Below, in pieces: positions 1 through 11,253 of a DNA stretch of 64,000 nucleotides. The translations under genes and the position numbers were made by a program. Below the pieces are notes generated by a model that saw only the letters and a list, made by a program, of their open reading frames with translations, ran no database searches and was not told the DNA's origin. Position 1 is the first letter of the stretch. Each line of letters begins with the position of its first letter. The stretch lies in assembly GCA_021234155.1 (NCBI GenBank), contig JAJEKV010000020.1:8106563-8170562 (forward strand), read 5' to 3'. Source of the stretch: Isoetes taiwanensis. Its lineage: Eukaryota; Streptophyta; Lycopodiopsida; Isoetales; Isoetaceae.

Positions 1-422
1 TCGATGTGCTCTGAGCTTATTACTCTGTGCTTGTGGTCTTGGGATTAGTCTAATTTGTGTTCCGAGCCTTACCAATGTGTTTCTTTATTGACCCATGTGT
101 TCCGAGCCTTTTTCTCGGTGGTTTTTTCTTTCATTTCATTCACACATTTTTCTCTTGCCATTGCTCCTTGCAAAGTCCATTTTGTGCTATTGCGGACCCG
201 TGAAACCATGGTGGCTCCTCCCATATTCCGTTATGCTCGCCTTTTTTCTTTTTGTTGCACAATTCATATTGCTCGTTTGAAGTCAATAACTTCTGTCATT
301 GTTGTGAGGGTTATAATTTATATTTTATTTTTGCCAAGGTTAGACTTTGCTCTAGTAGAGGTGTGCTTTGTTCCGTATGCTATACTTGTCTTTTCGACGC
401 ATTGTCTTTATTATTGTCAGTA

Positions 423-587
423 TTATGTCGTTGACAATATTGGGCTCAATTTTGATTTGGCGACATTAGAGGTAAAACGTGAACGACTCATTTTCGCAAG
501 GATGGGCATTATGTCATCGACATTGTTGGGTTCCTTTCCGATTTCGCAACATTCGAGATCAACATTGGATGACGCATTTTTTGCAAG
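423..587 (+). repeat. Diverged tandem duplication, unit about 87 bp
   Basis: Two adjacent copies share the order: TATGTCnTnGACA, a TTGGGnTC segment, a CGnnACATT/CGCAACATT segment, and a GACnCATTTTnGCAAGG end. Copy 1 is about 423-501 and copy 2 about 510-587. Identity is moderate, so this is an old duplication with no coding sign. Confidence 0.4.
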
Positions 588-3500
588 GTCTAGAGGTATG
601 TAGATTTGGTTATTTGATTCCTTATTCGTCAGACTTCTTTGCTTAGAATGCCCTTAACTTGAGTTGCATTGGGTTTTTTCTTTATTTTGTGGATTTTTAG
701 CCCAACCTAGGTATATTTTTTGTTATCTCATTTCATTCGTCATCACTGTCAGTGCCAAAATTTGCATTGGGCGTGTACCAGACTCACAGTTTTTGTTTGC
801 TGAACATTGTTTATTGTTATTAGTTTAGCTCGCTATGTTGTTTAATGCCCCATAGCTAGATGGTTCGTTTTCATGTTACTTATGTACGTGTCTTTCATAG
901 CTCTCCCTGAGCTAGTCTTGTGTTTTGATTGACATTGCGCTGAGTCTTTGAGTTTATTCTAGGGGTTATTCTAGGGGTTATGCCAATGGTTATGACTCAT
1001 CAAGTTGTTGTTTTTCACATAGCGTATTAGTCTGTGTTGGGCGGCTTTCATTTATTTAGCTATCTAGTATTTTTCATTTTGATGCCTACATTCTGATTTG
1101 GGGGTACCACTATGGTTTATTGGGTTTTTCCAATTGTTGGACACGTGCTAGGGGATATTTCCTTTTTCTTTTTGACATCTTGATTACTCTCTGTTTTGTT
1201 GACCATCTCTTTTTTCTGATTCTACATTTTCGGAGTGTTGCAGCTGATCGTGTTTTGTAGGGTTATTTTTTGGTTTACTATTGATCTTGTGGTTGGCACC
1301 TTCTTGTGTGACCACAGTGCACTGCTTGTTCTGATATGACCTTGGGTCAGTTTTAATTTGTTCACCCCTTTTTTCGTATGATCTTGCTCTCTCTACACAT
1401 CTTACTGGTTGTTTTGCCCTTTTCTGGCTTGGATGATTGCCCATCTCGCATGTTCTATGGATTCAGGAGGACCATGGTCTGTAGGAGACTGTTCTTTCGT
1501 CTTCTCTTATTTTTGCAGAGTTGTGCATTTAGTTGGAGTCGTTAACCAAAAACGTGCTCGGGAAGTGCTTTTGCATCACTATTTGTTGTATTAGGTTTAA
1601 CTGAGGTTTGAATTCCTATGCATTCATTTTTGTTGAATTCTTGGTATATAAGGTTCTACATGTAGTTGGTGGGTGACATTCATGTTAGATAATTTCATAT
1701 CCTCGATCCTGAGTTTCATTTTATTCTGCTTTTGGCTTTCAACGTTTGCACAGTATGTTTGAGGCTTATTTTGGTCATGTGCATTGGGTAGATAATGCTT
1801 GTACTGCATAGTTTCGTTGGGCCATGGGCGTTTTTTAGGGTTTCATCTGATGCATTCTTCTTCGCTAGAAATGTATCGTCATTGATTCATTCTTAGCATT
1901 TGTTTCTTATTCATTGGTTTCTTTTTGAATACTGGTGCCACTGCCATGCTGGATATTCTGTATCTTGTTCGTGGACTTTGTTGTCCTAATCATCTTTATC
2001 ATCTTTAGAAAATACCTCCACCAGGCCTTGGAGAACTTTCGTGGTTTAGGGTGTTGTATCCCATGTTCTTTGTCCCGTTAGCCTTCAACATTCAACTCAG
2101 TTAGTTTAATGCATATTTTGATCATATGCATCAGGTAGATAATGCTTGTACTACATGGCTTGTACTACATGGCTTTTTGTTGTACTTTAGGCTTTGTACA
2201 TGTGTTTCGTTTTTTGCATTTGTGTTGAGCTTTCTTATCGTTGGCTGTCCTTTGGGATTTCACTCTGTGTATATTTTTTTACGCATTGTTCTTCACAGAT
2301 CTGGATACATATGCTTGCCTTTTTTCCTTATTTCATTTATGTTTCTATCATATTTTAGATATCTTGTCTCTTTATGCATTGGTTTTCATGTTGCGTGTTC
2401 TACCAGTTGGCCATTTAGTTTCAATTGACCCATTTGCTCGATCTGACCTTTGCCTCGCTGCTTTTATGTTTTATTCTCTGTCTCTTTTCTCACTCGAGCG
2501 CCATTGGCTTTGTATTCTCATCCTCCATTCATCCCTTTGGCTTCTATGTTTTCTTTTTTAGAGCCCCTCTTCATTGCGTCCATTCGATCCTAGTGTTTAC
2601 ATCCTCCTCCTCTTTCGTTCTATTATTCTTTGGTGCTCTTTGATTTCATGGTTGGTTACCAAGTATTCTTTGTAGCTTTTGTGGCCTTATCTAATGTGAC
2701 TTGGCTCCGTTAAGTTTATACTCGGTTTGCTGGGTCATTATTCGTGGTATTTGTCTGCGAGTTTCTTCTCATTGCCTTGGTAACACTTTAGCTTTTTTGC
2801 TCAGTTCAACCTGTTTGCCATGCTCCTTCAAAGTTCTCCATCTAACCGGTGTGTATTGTTACTTTGTGTCTGCCAATTTTTACGTGTCCATCTTTTTCTG
2901 CACTATTACTTTGTGTCTCTCATTTGATACATCCCATCGTTCGACTTCCGGCTTCCTTGCTCGTTCTACCTTTTTCTTGCTTCATTGTTCGTCTTTTATT
3001 TTGTTCTCTTTTGCTCTACTTTTCTTGGTCTCATCTTCTTCCCGTTTACTCTGGTTGCCTTGGGTCTCTTTTGCTCTCGACGCGCCATCCCCTCTGATAC
3101 GCTGGAACTCCTTGCCTGCCCGTTTTGCCTCGCTTGTCCCATTGCTTTATTATCTGGTTCTCTCGTTATTACTTCCTTGCATCTCTGTTATCCCCTTTTA
3201 GTCATGTTTTTCTAGTCTCTAGCTCATTTTTTGTTCACTCTCTGTTTGGCATTTTTTGTTGACTTCTTTTTGCTCTTTTGGTTCCTTGTTGGTTCGTGTT
3301 TTTATCCTTCTTTTTGTTCCATGTATTCATTTGTTCCGTGTGTGTTTTTTCATTGTCTAATCGTTAACGATGTGGATCATTAATTCCTTTTCTCCGTCCG
3401 CTTTTCTTGTTGAGTTTTGTCCCCGTCCACCTTCTCCACTTTTTCTTTTCCTCTCTCTTTTTTCCGACTTTTTAACTGCTGTGCTTGCCTGTTTTCTTCG

Positions 3501-3810
3501 TCGCCTTGTTTACCATGCCTATCCATTCTGGCTCCCACTTACCTGGCTCCTTTCTACCATATTATGTTCTTCCTTTCTATGTGTTCTTCTTCACTCGTCA
3601 GTCCTTCCATCGGCTCTTTCGATGTTATGTCTGTTCTTGTGCCTTTGTTGTTGCCATTTTTGTCCATTTTGTTTCGCCGTTTCATCAGCCTTATCTGTGC
3701 ATTCTTTTCCCGTGACCCTTGTCGACTCGTTTCTCCTCTTCTTTTCTCTTTAGCTTCTCTTCTTTTCAGTCTCCATGCTGAGTTGTTTTTTGAGTTTGTT
3801 CCTCTTCTAT

Positions 3811-3850
3811 CGGCCAGTATATGCCTATCATAGGACCCATCCTAGGAATG
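3811..3850 (+). repeat. 40-bp direct repeat, copy 1
   Basis: These 40 bases recur without a mismatch at 4302-4341. Copy 1 runs directly into the hairpin at 3836-3898, whereas copy 2 is followed by unrelated AT-rich DNA after a short GACATT. The arrangement resembles one complete and one partial copy of a small hairpin-forming element. Confidence 0.75.
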
Positions 3851-3898
3851 CCACGGTTCTATTGCGACAGCAATAGAACCGACATTCCTTGGATGGGG
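3836..3898. repeat. Long imperfect hairpin
   Basis: Left arm 3836-3865 pairs with right arm 3870-3898. The inner 12 bp (3854-3865 with 3870-3881) are perfect around a GACA loop. GGAATG (3845-3850) pairs with CATTCC (3883-3888), and CCCATCC (3836-3842) pairs with GGATGGG (3891-3897). A TA/TT mismatch and a small internal asymmetry interrupt the stem. It could be the core of a foldback element or a small-RNA precursor; the sequence alone does not decide. Confidence 0.7.
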
Positions 3899-4301
3899 AC
3901 GTCCCTTTGTCACTCCTTCTATTTATTCAGCCTCTCTTCATTATTCTATCATCGGCGTTCTCTTGAGCTAGTTTCTCCTTCTTCTCTATCCTATCAGTTT
4001 CCCTCACCCTCCCTCCCATGATGGTTATTTGCATTTGATCGTGTTCATTATTTCTTTTTCTTTTCTATGTCCTTGCAATGTGCATTCTTTGTGTCCTCAG
4101 CGTGGCTTTGTAGCGCGTGTCATTACATGTCAAGTGACATTTTTTCTGCCCGCCTCTTCCTTCTTCAGCTTGTTGTCAAGGTTTTCATATAATTTTTTGT
4201 GGGTTCGTGTTCAGTCAATGGTGTGGCTTAGTGGCCTTCTGTTCTTGTGACATCTCTCTTTTTCAATGCCCCATTGTAGCCTTCAAAACAATCGCATTGT
4301 A

Positions 4302-4341
4302 CGGCCAGTATATGCCTATCATAGGACCCATCCTAGGAATG
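4302..4341 (+). repeat. 40-bp direct repeat, copy 2
   Basis: Identical to 3811-3850. The right arm of the hairpin is missing here except for a GACATT remnant just after the copy. Confidence 0.75.
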
Positions 4342-4468
4342 GACATTTTTGTTAATATAAGGAATTTTTGTGTAAATAATGTGCCTAATCTTGTTTAAAT
4401 ATGTTAAGAAACTGAATTCTAGCTTTTGTTTTAGTCAAATTGGAGTTTTTGAGCAAAATTGAGACGAT

Positions 4469-4535
4469 GTCTCACACGTCGCGCCAGGACAGAAAATGAG
4501 ATTCTCATTTTCGGGCTGGGCGCAACGTGTGAGAC
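4469..4535. repeat. 67-bp inverted repeat, copy 1
   Basis: Left arm GTCTCACACGTCGCGCC pairs imperfectly with right arm GGGCGCAACGTGTGAGAC. The centre holds a second small palindrome (AAAATGAGATTCTCATTTT). A near-identical hairpin of the same length lies 199 bp downstream. Together they sit about 200-450 bp upstream of a TATA-like box, so they may be regulatory repeats or LTR-like sequence. Confidence 0.7.
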
Positions 4536-4667
4536 CATGCCCAAAAATGCCCAAAACAGCTCCAAATCGACCAAATAAGGGGTCAATTCTGTCTAACTCG
4601 ACGAGTTTAGTGGAATTACAGCTTTAGATCACCCAAATTGGTCAAGTTTAGCCCAATTAGAGCCCAT

Positions 4668-4734
4668 GTCTCACACGTCGCGCCAGGACAGAAAATGAAC
4701 TTCTCATTATCGGTCTGGGCGCAACGTGTGAGAC
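4668..4734. repeat. 67-bp inverted repeat, copy 2
   Basis: Same arms as the hairpin at 4469-4535 (GTCTCACACG...CGTGTGAGAC). A few substitutions in the loop break the inner palindrome. The flanking DNA is not similar, so only the hairpin itself, not the whole 199-bp interval, is duplicated. Confidence 0.7.
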
Positions 4735-4915
4735 CTCGTACCATTTTCTTCACCAAATGATCTCCAACTTGTTGCAATAGGGTCATTAGTTGTTCTTAGC
4801 ATGCTCAAACCCTAGAAGTAGTCTTCAAACTCGCAATTGCACCCTTTAATATATCAGAATCACCTAATCTCAGTAAATTCTAGGTCATCCAAAAATTAGG
4901 GTTTCCCCCTTTTTC

Positions 4916-4923
4916 TATAAATA
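4916..4923 (+). promoter_or_regulatory. TATA-like box upstream of the decayed coding block
   Basis: TATAAATA lies 123 bp upstream of an ATG at 5038, with a C/T-rich leader between them (roughly 4950-5035), as in many plant promoters. The downstream frame is broken, so the promoter may be a relic. Confidence 0.35.
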
Positions 4924-5037
4924 AGTTCCCCATTTCTCATTTAGCACCCTGCAAGTTTGCTCTCCACTGCTTAGGCGATCTTCCAGCTCCCTAAGGCGCT
5001 TCTGCATCCATTTGATACTCCCTTCTTCGCTAGATCA

Positions 5038-6549
5038 ATGGCCACTGATGATTTCGGGATGATGGTACAAATACCAGGCCCATGTCGCCGAGGGCGGATG
5101 TCAACGACATCTTCCAAGTTTTGGAAAAGAAATTGATATCCAAGCTACGCTAAAATGCAACCCCAAAGATATAGGCAAGTGCTAGCAGAGTTTCAAGCTA
5201 GGGTAGGACCCTCCCTTGTTCAGGTCCCCCCTTGCATAGGATATTTCGTTCCCCGGCCATCCCTTTAAGCAGCCTTGGGCGATGTCCCCAACATCGCCAA
5301 GTACCTAACTAACAAGAGGCTCCTGACAGCCAACAGGACCAAGTATTTCTCTTATACCGCCGCCCTAGCTATTTTCTTATCCCACCGCGCCGAAAACCCG
5401 ATGGGGGCAACCTCTATCCCTCCAATGGAGGTGTCCCCATAGCAGTGCAAGAAGAAGAGCAGATGCTTTTGCAGTATCAGCAGGAACAAGAAGCAAGAGA
5501 AGAAGAAGAGGAGTCGGACGACGAGGAATACACGGAGCTCGACTCGGACGAAGAACGGCGCCAAGCGAGCAGAGCTGATCGCCTTCGAAAGGTGAGCCTG
5601 CACCATCGAGTTGCTCCACCACTTGGGCTGGGCATCACAAGCCTAGCCCCAATCATCATCGACGGAGAGGAGTATCTACTCCTCGCTGATATCTTAATCT
5701 CCCCGAATGCGGGAGAGGGAACTCCGATTGGATGAGCCGCTCCACCAACCGGCGCGGGTGACCGACATGGACGACTTCATCGTCCGGAGTCTCGAGACTT
5801 CCCCGCTACAAGTCGTGGAAGCCGACACCTACGCAGCGGGTTTACTTCCGACATCCAAGCCTACGGCAATATCGTGCAGATCATGGAGGCGCACCGGCCG
5901 CAAATAGACTACCGACGGAGGAAGAGTTCCTTGCTTTTACGAGAACGATGGGGATCGAGGTAAAACCACTAGCATCCCCGATGCCGAAGTCCCTCAACAC
6001 CACCTCTAGCAAGAGGAGCGTGGAATCGACGACCTCGGCGAAGTCGACTCAACAATCGAAGACTACCGGGAGCTCACCGAAATCGAGGTCGACGATTATG
6101 CAGGGCGGCATAGAGCAGGAGGCCAAACAAGTGGGGAATCATCCACGACGCTGCGACAGTCGCCAGTACTACTTGCCACTCTTCTTTGGATGGGAGAATA
6201 GCGGTGATACACCGCAAGTTCAATCCCCGCAGGGGAGGAAGGAGTGTTCATGCTGATTGCACTCTCGGCTTGGCCGAGCATGCTCGAATAGCAAAATGTC
6301 GACTATCTTTGTCCGGTGAAGAGAGCAATGGCACTCGACCTCTTCGACTTCGCCATACCCCATCGACGTCAGGCGAGATTGGCGGTGACCGCGGCCCTTA
6401 CATCCGACCGCAGGGTGGAAGAGCTGGCGAGAGCCTTGCAGGGCGGCTCGTCAGCAAGCGTCATCAGGAACTTGGGTCATTCGGTAGGAACGGCCCAAGT
6501 TAGGAAGTTCCTTGAGGACAACCCGTCCTACCGGCGATTTCAAGACTAG
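5038..6549 (+). pseudogene. Decayed coding block of unknown identity
   Basis: An ATG at 5038 opens a short frame that stops within about 60 bases, after which coding-like composition moves between frames. Visible pieces are an acidic Glu/Asp-rich stretch (5445-5620) with LDSDEERRQ, a hydrophobic segment with IIIDGEEYLLLAD (about 5650-5690), and a basic C-terminal piece (6316-6549) ending SYRRFQD before a TAG. The 3' flank is AT-rich. GC content is higher than in the flanks. I do not recognise the family. A gag-like gene of another retroelement or a decayed host gene are both possible. Confidence 0.35.
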
Positions 6550-6822
6550 TTAGACTCTTGATCGCAGAAACTTTTGTACTGAAATATTATATAATTTAAA
6601 TATAATTTCTTTTGCACTTTAAATGTTTTGTTGATGTATTTTTGCCCCACAACTATACCAACAAACATAAACAATGCAAGAGAACAAGGAAAACTAACCA
6701 TATAGCCATGAATTACTTGTGTATGCAGTTAGAGGCCTAAGCTCGTGGGAACGACAACGCCAAGACCTTAGGGAAGAACAGACCCCACCCTGCACCACCC
6801 CCAAAGGAACCTATTTGAAGAT

Positions 6823-7671
6823 ATGGAACCCATGACCCCGGAGGAGGAGATATCCCGTGATGAGGACGGACTGGAGCAGATAAAAAAACTCATTAGCCGC
6901 ACAAGCAGGAGCGGGTTCGGTGGGCAATGCTCAATTGCCACAAGCATCAGCTCGGAAAATAGGAAGGGACAAGAAGAGGAGCAAGAGAAGAAGATCCCCC
7001 AGCTCGGACTCCTCCGACTCAAGCTCAGAGTCAGACTCCGACTCCGAGGAAGAAGAAGATCGTGCCCGGGACCCAAACAGGGCGCAAGGCAAAGGAACAC
7101 TGAAGAGGGAAGGCAGAGGAACACCCCAGATGGACGACAAAGAGACACCAGGGCCTCTGACTACCAGAAGAAGGTAGATTCCGCGTTGGGCAATGTATGG
7201 AAGGCCCGGAAACTGGAACAGTTCTCGGGGGAGAACAGGTCAGGATTAGAAGCAGAGGCATGGCTGGACGAAATGAGTGAGTACGGCAATGCTTATGGCA
7301 TGAAGGATAAAGACAAAGGAAGAGTGGCAACAGCCAACTTGAAAGGAGCCGCACGGATTTGGTGGAAGGGTTATGCAAAGGCACATGGCTTAAGCAGGGA
7401 TGCTTGTAAGTTCAGAAAGTTTGCTAAAGCCTTCAAGCGCCATTACGTCCCGAGGGAACATAAGTCTAGTATGATGCAGCAGTTCTACAGGTTGCAGCAA
7501 GGCAACAAATCTGTCCAGAAGTATACAGAGGAATTCATGAGGCTGAGGCTGTATGTGCCAAAATTGGGTGAGAAGCATGCAGTAGAAAGCTATATTGAGG
7601 GGCTGAATGAGGAGATCCGCAAGCTTGTAAGGGCCCTAAGACAGTATCAGAAGCAGAGTCCAAGGCTATAA
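6823..7671 (+). pseudogene. Retrotransposon gag (Ty3/gypsy), frame-broken
   Basis: The C-terminal half has the typical gag capsid core: FSGENRSG, then AWLDEM, ARIWWKGY, FKRHYVPRE, QYTEEF-like QKYTEEFMRL, and YIEGLNEEIRKL. This core packages element RNA into virus-like particles in active relatives. The N-terminal part is probably shifted: in the second frame at 6920-7177 there is a more natural Ser/Asp/Glu-rich stretch (SSDSSDSSSESDSDSEEEE), suggesting compensating indels near 6920 and 7180. A stop at 7671 precedes a poorly preserved zinc-knuckle region (FCVLC around 7880). Confidence 0.8.
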
Positions 7672-7890
7672 GCTTGCAAGGGACGGGACCTCAGAATAGC
7701 GGGCAGAGGCAGCAGCATTTCCAGGACAAAGGCAAGGCGACAGGAAGCTATAGCCCTAGGACAGCCGGTCCCAGGTCCAAATAGAGCCCCATATGGTGGC
7801 AAACCAGGGGAAACAAAGGAGAAGAAGCGGTGTCCTTCAAGGACAAGCGGGAGGGGTCAAACTACTCCAAAGCAAAGGCGATCCTTTTGC

Positions 7891-8574
7891 GTGCTATGCC
7901 CAAGGAAAAGAGACAGAGTGCATAGAAAAGCGCCTTTGCTTCAGTGGGCCATAGGACAAAATGAACCGCCCTTACGCCATGAGTGCAAAAAGCTAGCGAG
8001 TTGGGAGATTGGGACACTCTCTCATCGACGCACGGGCGAGGAAGCCCGCGACTACATTCAGGGTGAGTGTCACATCTTTGCCGCAATAGATACAGAACAA
8101 GCAGAGAGCCAGTATAAAGTAATTTCCACGGTAGGGAAGGCCAAGGCCAAGTCCTTCATAGTCTTGATAGACTTGGGAAGTAGCCATAACTTTGCATCCC
8201 CCAAAATGGTTCAAATGTTGAAGTTGAAACCACTAAAGTCAAAGACAAGGCCCGTTGTCTTAGCAAGTGGTGCAAGAAGACGAATCTACAGTAAGAGAAT
8301 TAACTTCGACATCGACTTGCCAGGGATTAAGATCCAGATGGGGGCAGAAGTAATGGGCATTGGCAAGTACGATTTGATCATAGGAATGGAGTATCTTGGA
8401 CCAGCAGGAGCCATCATCGATTGTGGAAAGTGGAAGGTGACCTTCCCAACACCCGACGGCAAGATCATCGAGATCACAGGTAAAGAAGTTGTTCCCATCA
8501 TGCAGTGTATGTCTTCTAAGCGGCCGCTCAAGTGCATCAAGAGCGAATGTGGTGGCATACATCTTCAAGCTTGA
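7891..8574 (+). pseudogene. Retropepsin-like protease region of the chromovirus
   Basis: Residues after about 75 match the gypsy aspartic protease: KSFIVLIDLGSSHNFAS, then the flap-like VVLASGARRRI, then YDLIIGMEYLGPAGAIID, the second hydrophobic-hydrophobic-Gly motif. The catalytic triplet is usually Asp-Ser/Thr-Gly. Here it reads Asp-Leu-Gly, which would be expected to damage activity. The frame then runs into the RT linker, which continues in another frame from 8489. Confidence 0.75.
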
Positions 8575-9225
8575 GATTGATGAGCCAGAATCAGAAGAAA
8601 GCAAAGAAGACAGGGTGCTCAGCAAGTTGCCGAAGCAAATAGCTCAGCTGATCACGGAGTTCCATGATCTCTTTCCAGATGAGATCAAGCAGCTTCCTCC
8701 TTATAGGGGAGTCGAGTGTGAGATAGCACTCGAACCGGGAGCAAAGCCGACAAGCAAGGCTCCATACAGAATGACGACGCAGGAGTTGACGGAGCTGAAG
8801 AAGCAATTGCAGGAGTTGCTCGACCTAGGCTTCATTAGACCTAGTGTCTCGCCATTTGGAGCGCCCATTCTCTTTGTAAAGAAGAAGGATGGCGCTTTAA
8901 GGATGTGCATAGACTATAGGCGCTTGAACAAGCACACCATTAAGAACAAGTATGCGCTCCCGGATCGTATTTACTTGATGGATCAACTCCAAGGTGCAAA
9001 GGTCTTCTCAAAAATCGACTTAAGGTCGTTATCATCGGATCGGGATAAAGGAAGAAGATATCCATAAGACCGCCTTCAAACGCTTGCATGGGCATTATGA
9101 GTTCACGGTAATGCCTTTCGCTTATCGAATGCCCGCGACGCTCATGAGGCTCATGAACGACATCTTCGGGAGTTTTAGACACCTTTGTGATTGTATTCTT
9201 TGATGACATTTTGGTGTATAGCGAT
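8489..9225 (+). pseudogene. Reverse transcriptase region of the chromovirus
   Basis: The frame shows the RT entry motifs: [73 protein letters not shown] and FSKIDLRS. It breaks at about 9030-9067. The next motifs (HKTAFKR-like, then the catalytic FFDDILVYS at about 9195-9222, with Phe in place of the usual first Tyr/Val) continue in other frames. In intact relatives this domain copies element RNA into DNA. Confidence 0.8.
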
Positions 9226-9639
9226 CCCTTGAAGAGGAGAGTGCTAGAGAAGTTGAAGAGGCACCGGTTGTAATGCCAAGTTGTCGGGTGTCACTTTGCA
9301 ACAGAGAAGGTGGAATACCCGGGTCATGTGATCTCAAAGAGAAGGAATCTCGGCGGATCCCCGCCAAGATTAAAGCCGCCATTCGCTGGGTCGGCGCCGA
9401 AGAATGTGCATGAAGTCGAAGTTTTCTCGGCCTAGCGGTACTACAGAAGTTCGTGAAGAACTTTGCTAAGATAGCGGCCCAGCTAACGTGACTTGACGAG
9501 GGCGGAGAAAGTGAAAGATTGGGCGAGCATTGGCACAAGAAAGCCCAAGCGGTTTGAATTGTTGAAGGAAGCTTTAACAACCGCCCGATCTTAACCTCCG
9601 GACCCGAGAAAGATAAGCTTGTAGCAACGACGCCGGTAA

Positions 9640-9960
9640 GATAGCTACAGTGCAGTCCTCATGCAAGAAGAGCGTGGTGGTAGCGTATGATTCCAGGAAG
9701 ATGAACGACGCGGAACGCTACCCCACCCACGATCAAGGATTGCTTGCGGTTGTCGGGGCATTAAGAATTTGGAGGCACTACCTTTTGGGAAGGAAGTTCC
9801 AGGTTGGATACTGCACCATCGAGCCTCCAAGTATGTATTCACGCAACCACACCTCAACCTCGGCGGCGAGAAGGTGGATGGAGTTCCTTGAAGAGTATGA
9901 CTTTGATATAGTCTACAAGCCGGGAAGCTCAATGTGGTAGCGGATGCGCTTTTAAGGCAT
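9640..9960 (+). pseudogene. RNase H region of the chromovirus
   Basis: AYDSRKMNDAERYPTHDQGL followed by RIWRHYLLGRKFQV is the RNase H core typical of Ty3/gypsy (SRKLxxAExNYxxxDxELLAIV, then WRHYL). At about 9935-9960 a VADALSRH-like end is visible with a frame change. The stretch between the RT and RNase H (9230-9640) is coding-like but broken in all frames. Confidence 0.75.
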
Positions 9961-10139
9961 CCCCCGACAACTAGAGTGCATTGCAATGCAATTTCGGCGC
10001 TCTCCAAATGACTTTGGTAAGAAGATTGAAGAGTCCTTGCCAACGGATGTGGATTTCAAGGAAGTATGGGCAAGCCTCTCTAGGAGGCTAGAACGGATAA
10101 GGAGCGGGAAGCCTTTAAACATTATAAGAAGGAAGGCAA

Positions 10140-11070
10140 CCTGTTATACCATAAGAACAAGTTGTGCGTGCTCAATCATCGGTGTAAGGAAATTGATCCT
10201 CCACGACACGCTACAACAGCCCAATAGCTGGCCATGCGGGATTCATGAAAACATATTTCAAAGTCGCAGCAGCTATTATTGGCCAGAATGAAGAAGCGGT
10301 AGCTCGCTACATCAAGGAATGCCGGCTATGTCGCCAGACAAAGGCGAACAGCTCAATTCCAGGGGGCCTTAGAGCCATTAGCGGTGCCAAACGCTAAATG
10401 GGAAGTGATTAGCATGGATTTCATCACAGGACTCCCAAGGACTGTAAGAGGGAAAGACGCTTTGATGGTAGTAGTCGACAAGTTGTCAAAAATGGCACAT
10501 TTTGTGCCTTGCAGGACTACGTGATACGGCTATGGATACAAAATAAGCTCTTCACCAAAGAGATCTTCGAGGGCTTCATGGCATGCCAAGGGAGATTATC
10601 TCCGACGGGGATCCGAAGTTCATGAGTGCCTTCGGCAAGACCTCTTTCTTAATTTATTCAGGCGGCTATCCATGAGCACGGCATATCATCCTCAGACGGA
10701 TGGCCAAACGGAGCGGACCAACAGGATTTTAGAAGACATGCTACGAAACTATGTCTGGAATAAGCAAGGTATGTGGGAAGAATTTATTCACTTGGTGGAG
10801 TTTGCATACAATAGCACCAAGCAGGAATCATCCCAAATGTCGCCGTTTATGATCAATTACGGCTATCAGTGCCTAACTCCAGATACTTGGCACAACCCCG
10901 TGTCAAAAGTGGAAGTTTCGCAGCAGATGTTGGCCGATATGCAGCAGCTTGTGGAAGAAGTTCGAGGGTATTTGTTAGCAGCAAGAAGTCGACAAAAGAG
11001 CATCGCCGACAAGCATCGAATCAGCGAGAAGAGAGTTCAAAGTTGGAGATGATGTTTGGCTCAAGATCAA
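10140..11070 (+). pseudogene. Integrase region of the chromovirus
   Basis: An H2C2 zinc-finger-like segment is visible at about 10200-10345 (HAGFMKTYF ... [12 protein letters not shown]). It is followed by [10 protein letters not shown] and [15 protein letters not shown] (10413-10510), SDGDPKFMSAF (about 10600-10630), and TAYHPQTDGQTERTNRILED (about 10680-10740), the DDE catalytic core. The segments lie in different frames. In active elements this enzyme inserts the cDNA. Confidence 0.8.
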
Positions 11071-11253
11071 GGTGAAGCGGTAAGCTTCGGGATCGGAATT
11101 GCAAGAAGCTTGCTCCAAGGTGGGCTGGACCTTTGTAATAGTCAAGAGAGTAGGTAATCAATCCTACAAGCTAGACTTGCCAAAGACACCTAAAGATTCA
11201 TAAGGTCTTCCACGTGAGTTTGTTAAAGAAGCACACCCCAAATCCGCATCGTC

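Larger units (their letters stand above)
1..4400. other. T-rich tract without recognisable genes
   Basis: The + strand is very rich in T and poor in A over more than 4 kb. Open frames here encode only runs of Phe, Leu, Ser, Cys and Tyr, as expected from T-rich codons. None has a recognisable domain, a splice structure or a conserved motif, so I treat them as composition artefacts. Diverged internal duplications are visible: about 87 bp at 423-501 against 510-587, and a shared stretch around 1770-1812 and 2114-2160. This suggests decayed repeat material. The tract could be the antisense strand of an old A-rich element, but no ends were found. Confidence 0.5.

Noticed and set aside
55-603. 182-codon open frame near the left edge
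   Set aside because: Composition follows the T-rich strand, with no motif and overlapping frames of equal quality.
2701-3833. Several 80-166-codon hydrophobic frames that look like membrane proteins
   Set aside because: Runs of Leu, Phe, Ser and Cys are the expected reading of T/C-rich DNA. All three + frames are similar, and there are no splice sites or conserved residues.
7031-7384. Minus-strand frames opposite gag
   Set aside because: Shadows of the gag coding strand, without independent support.
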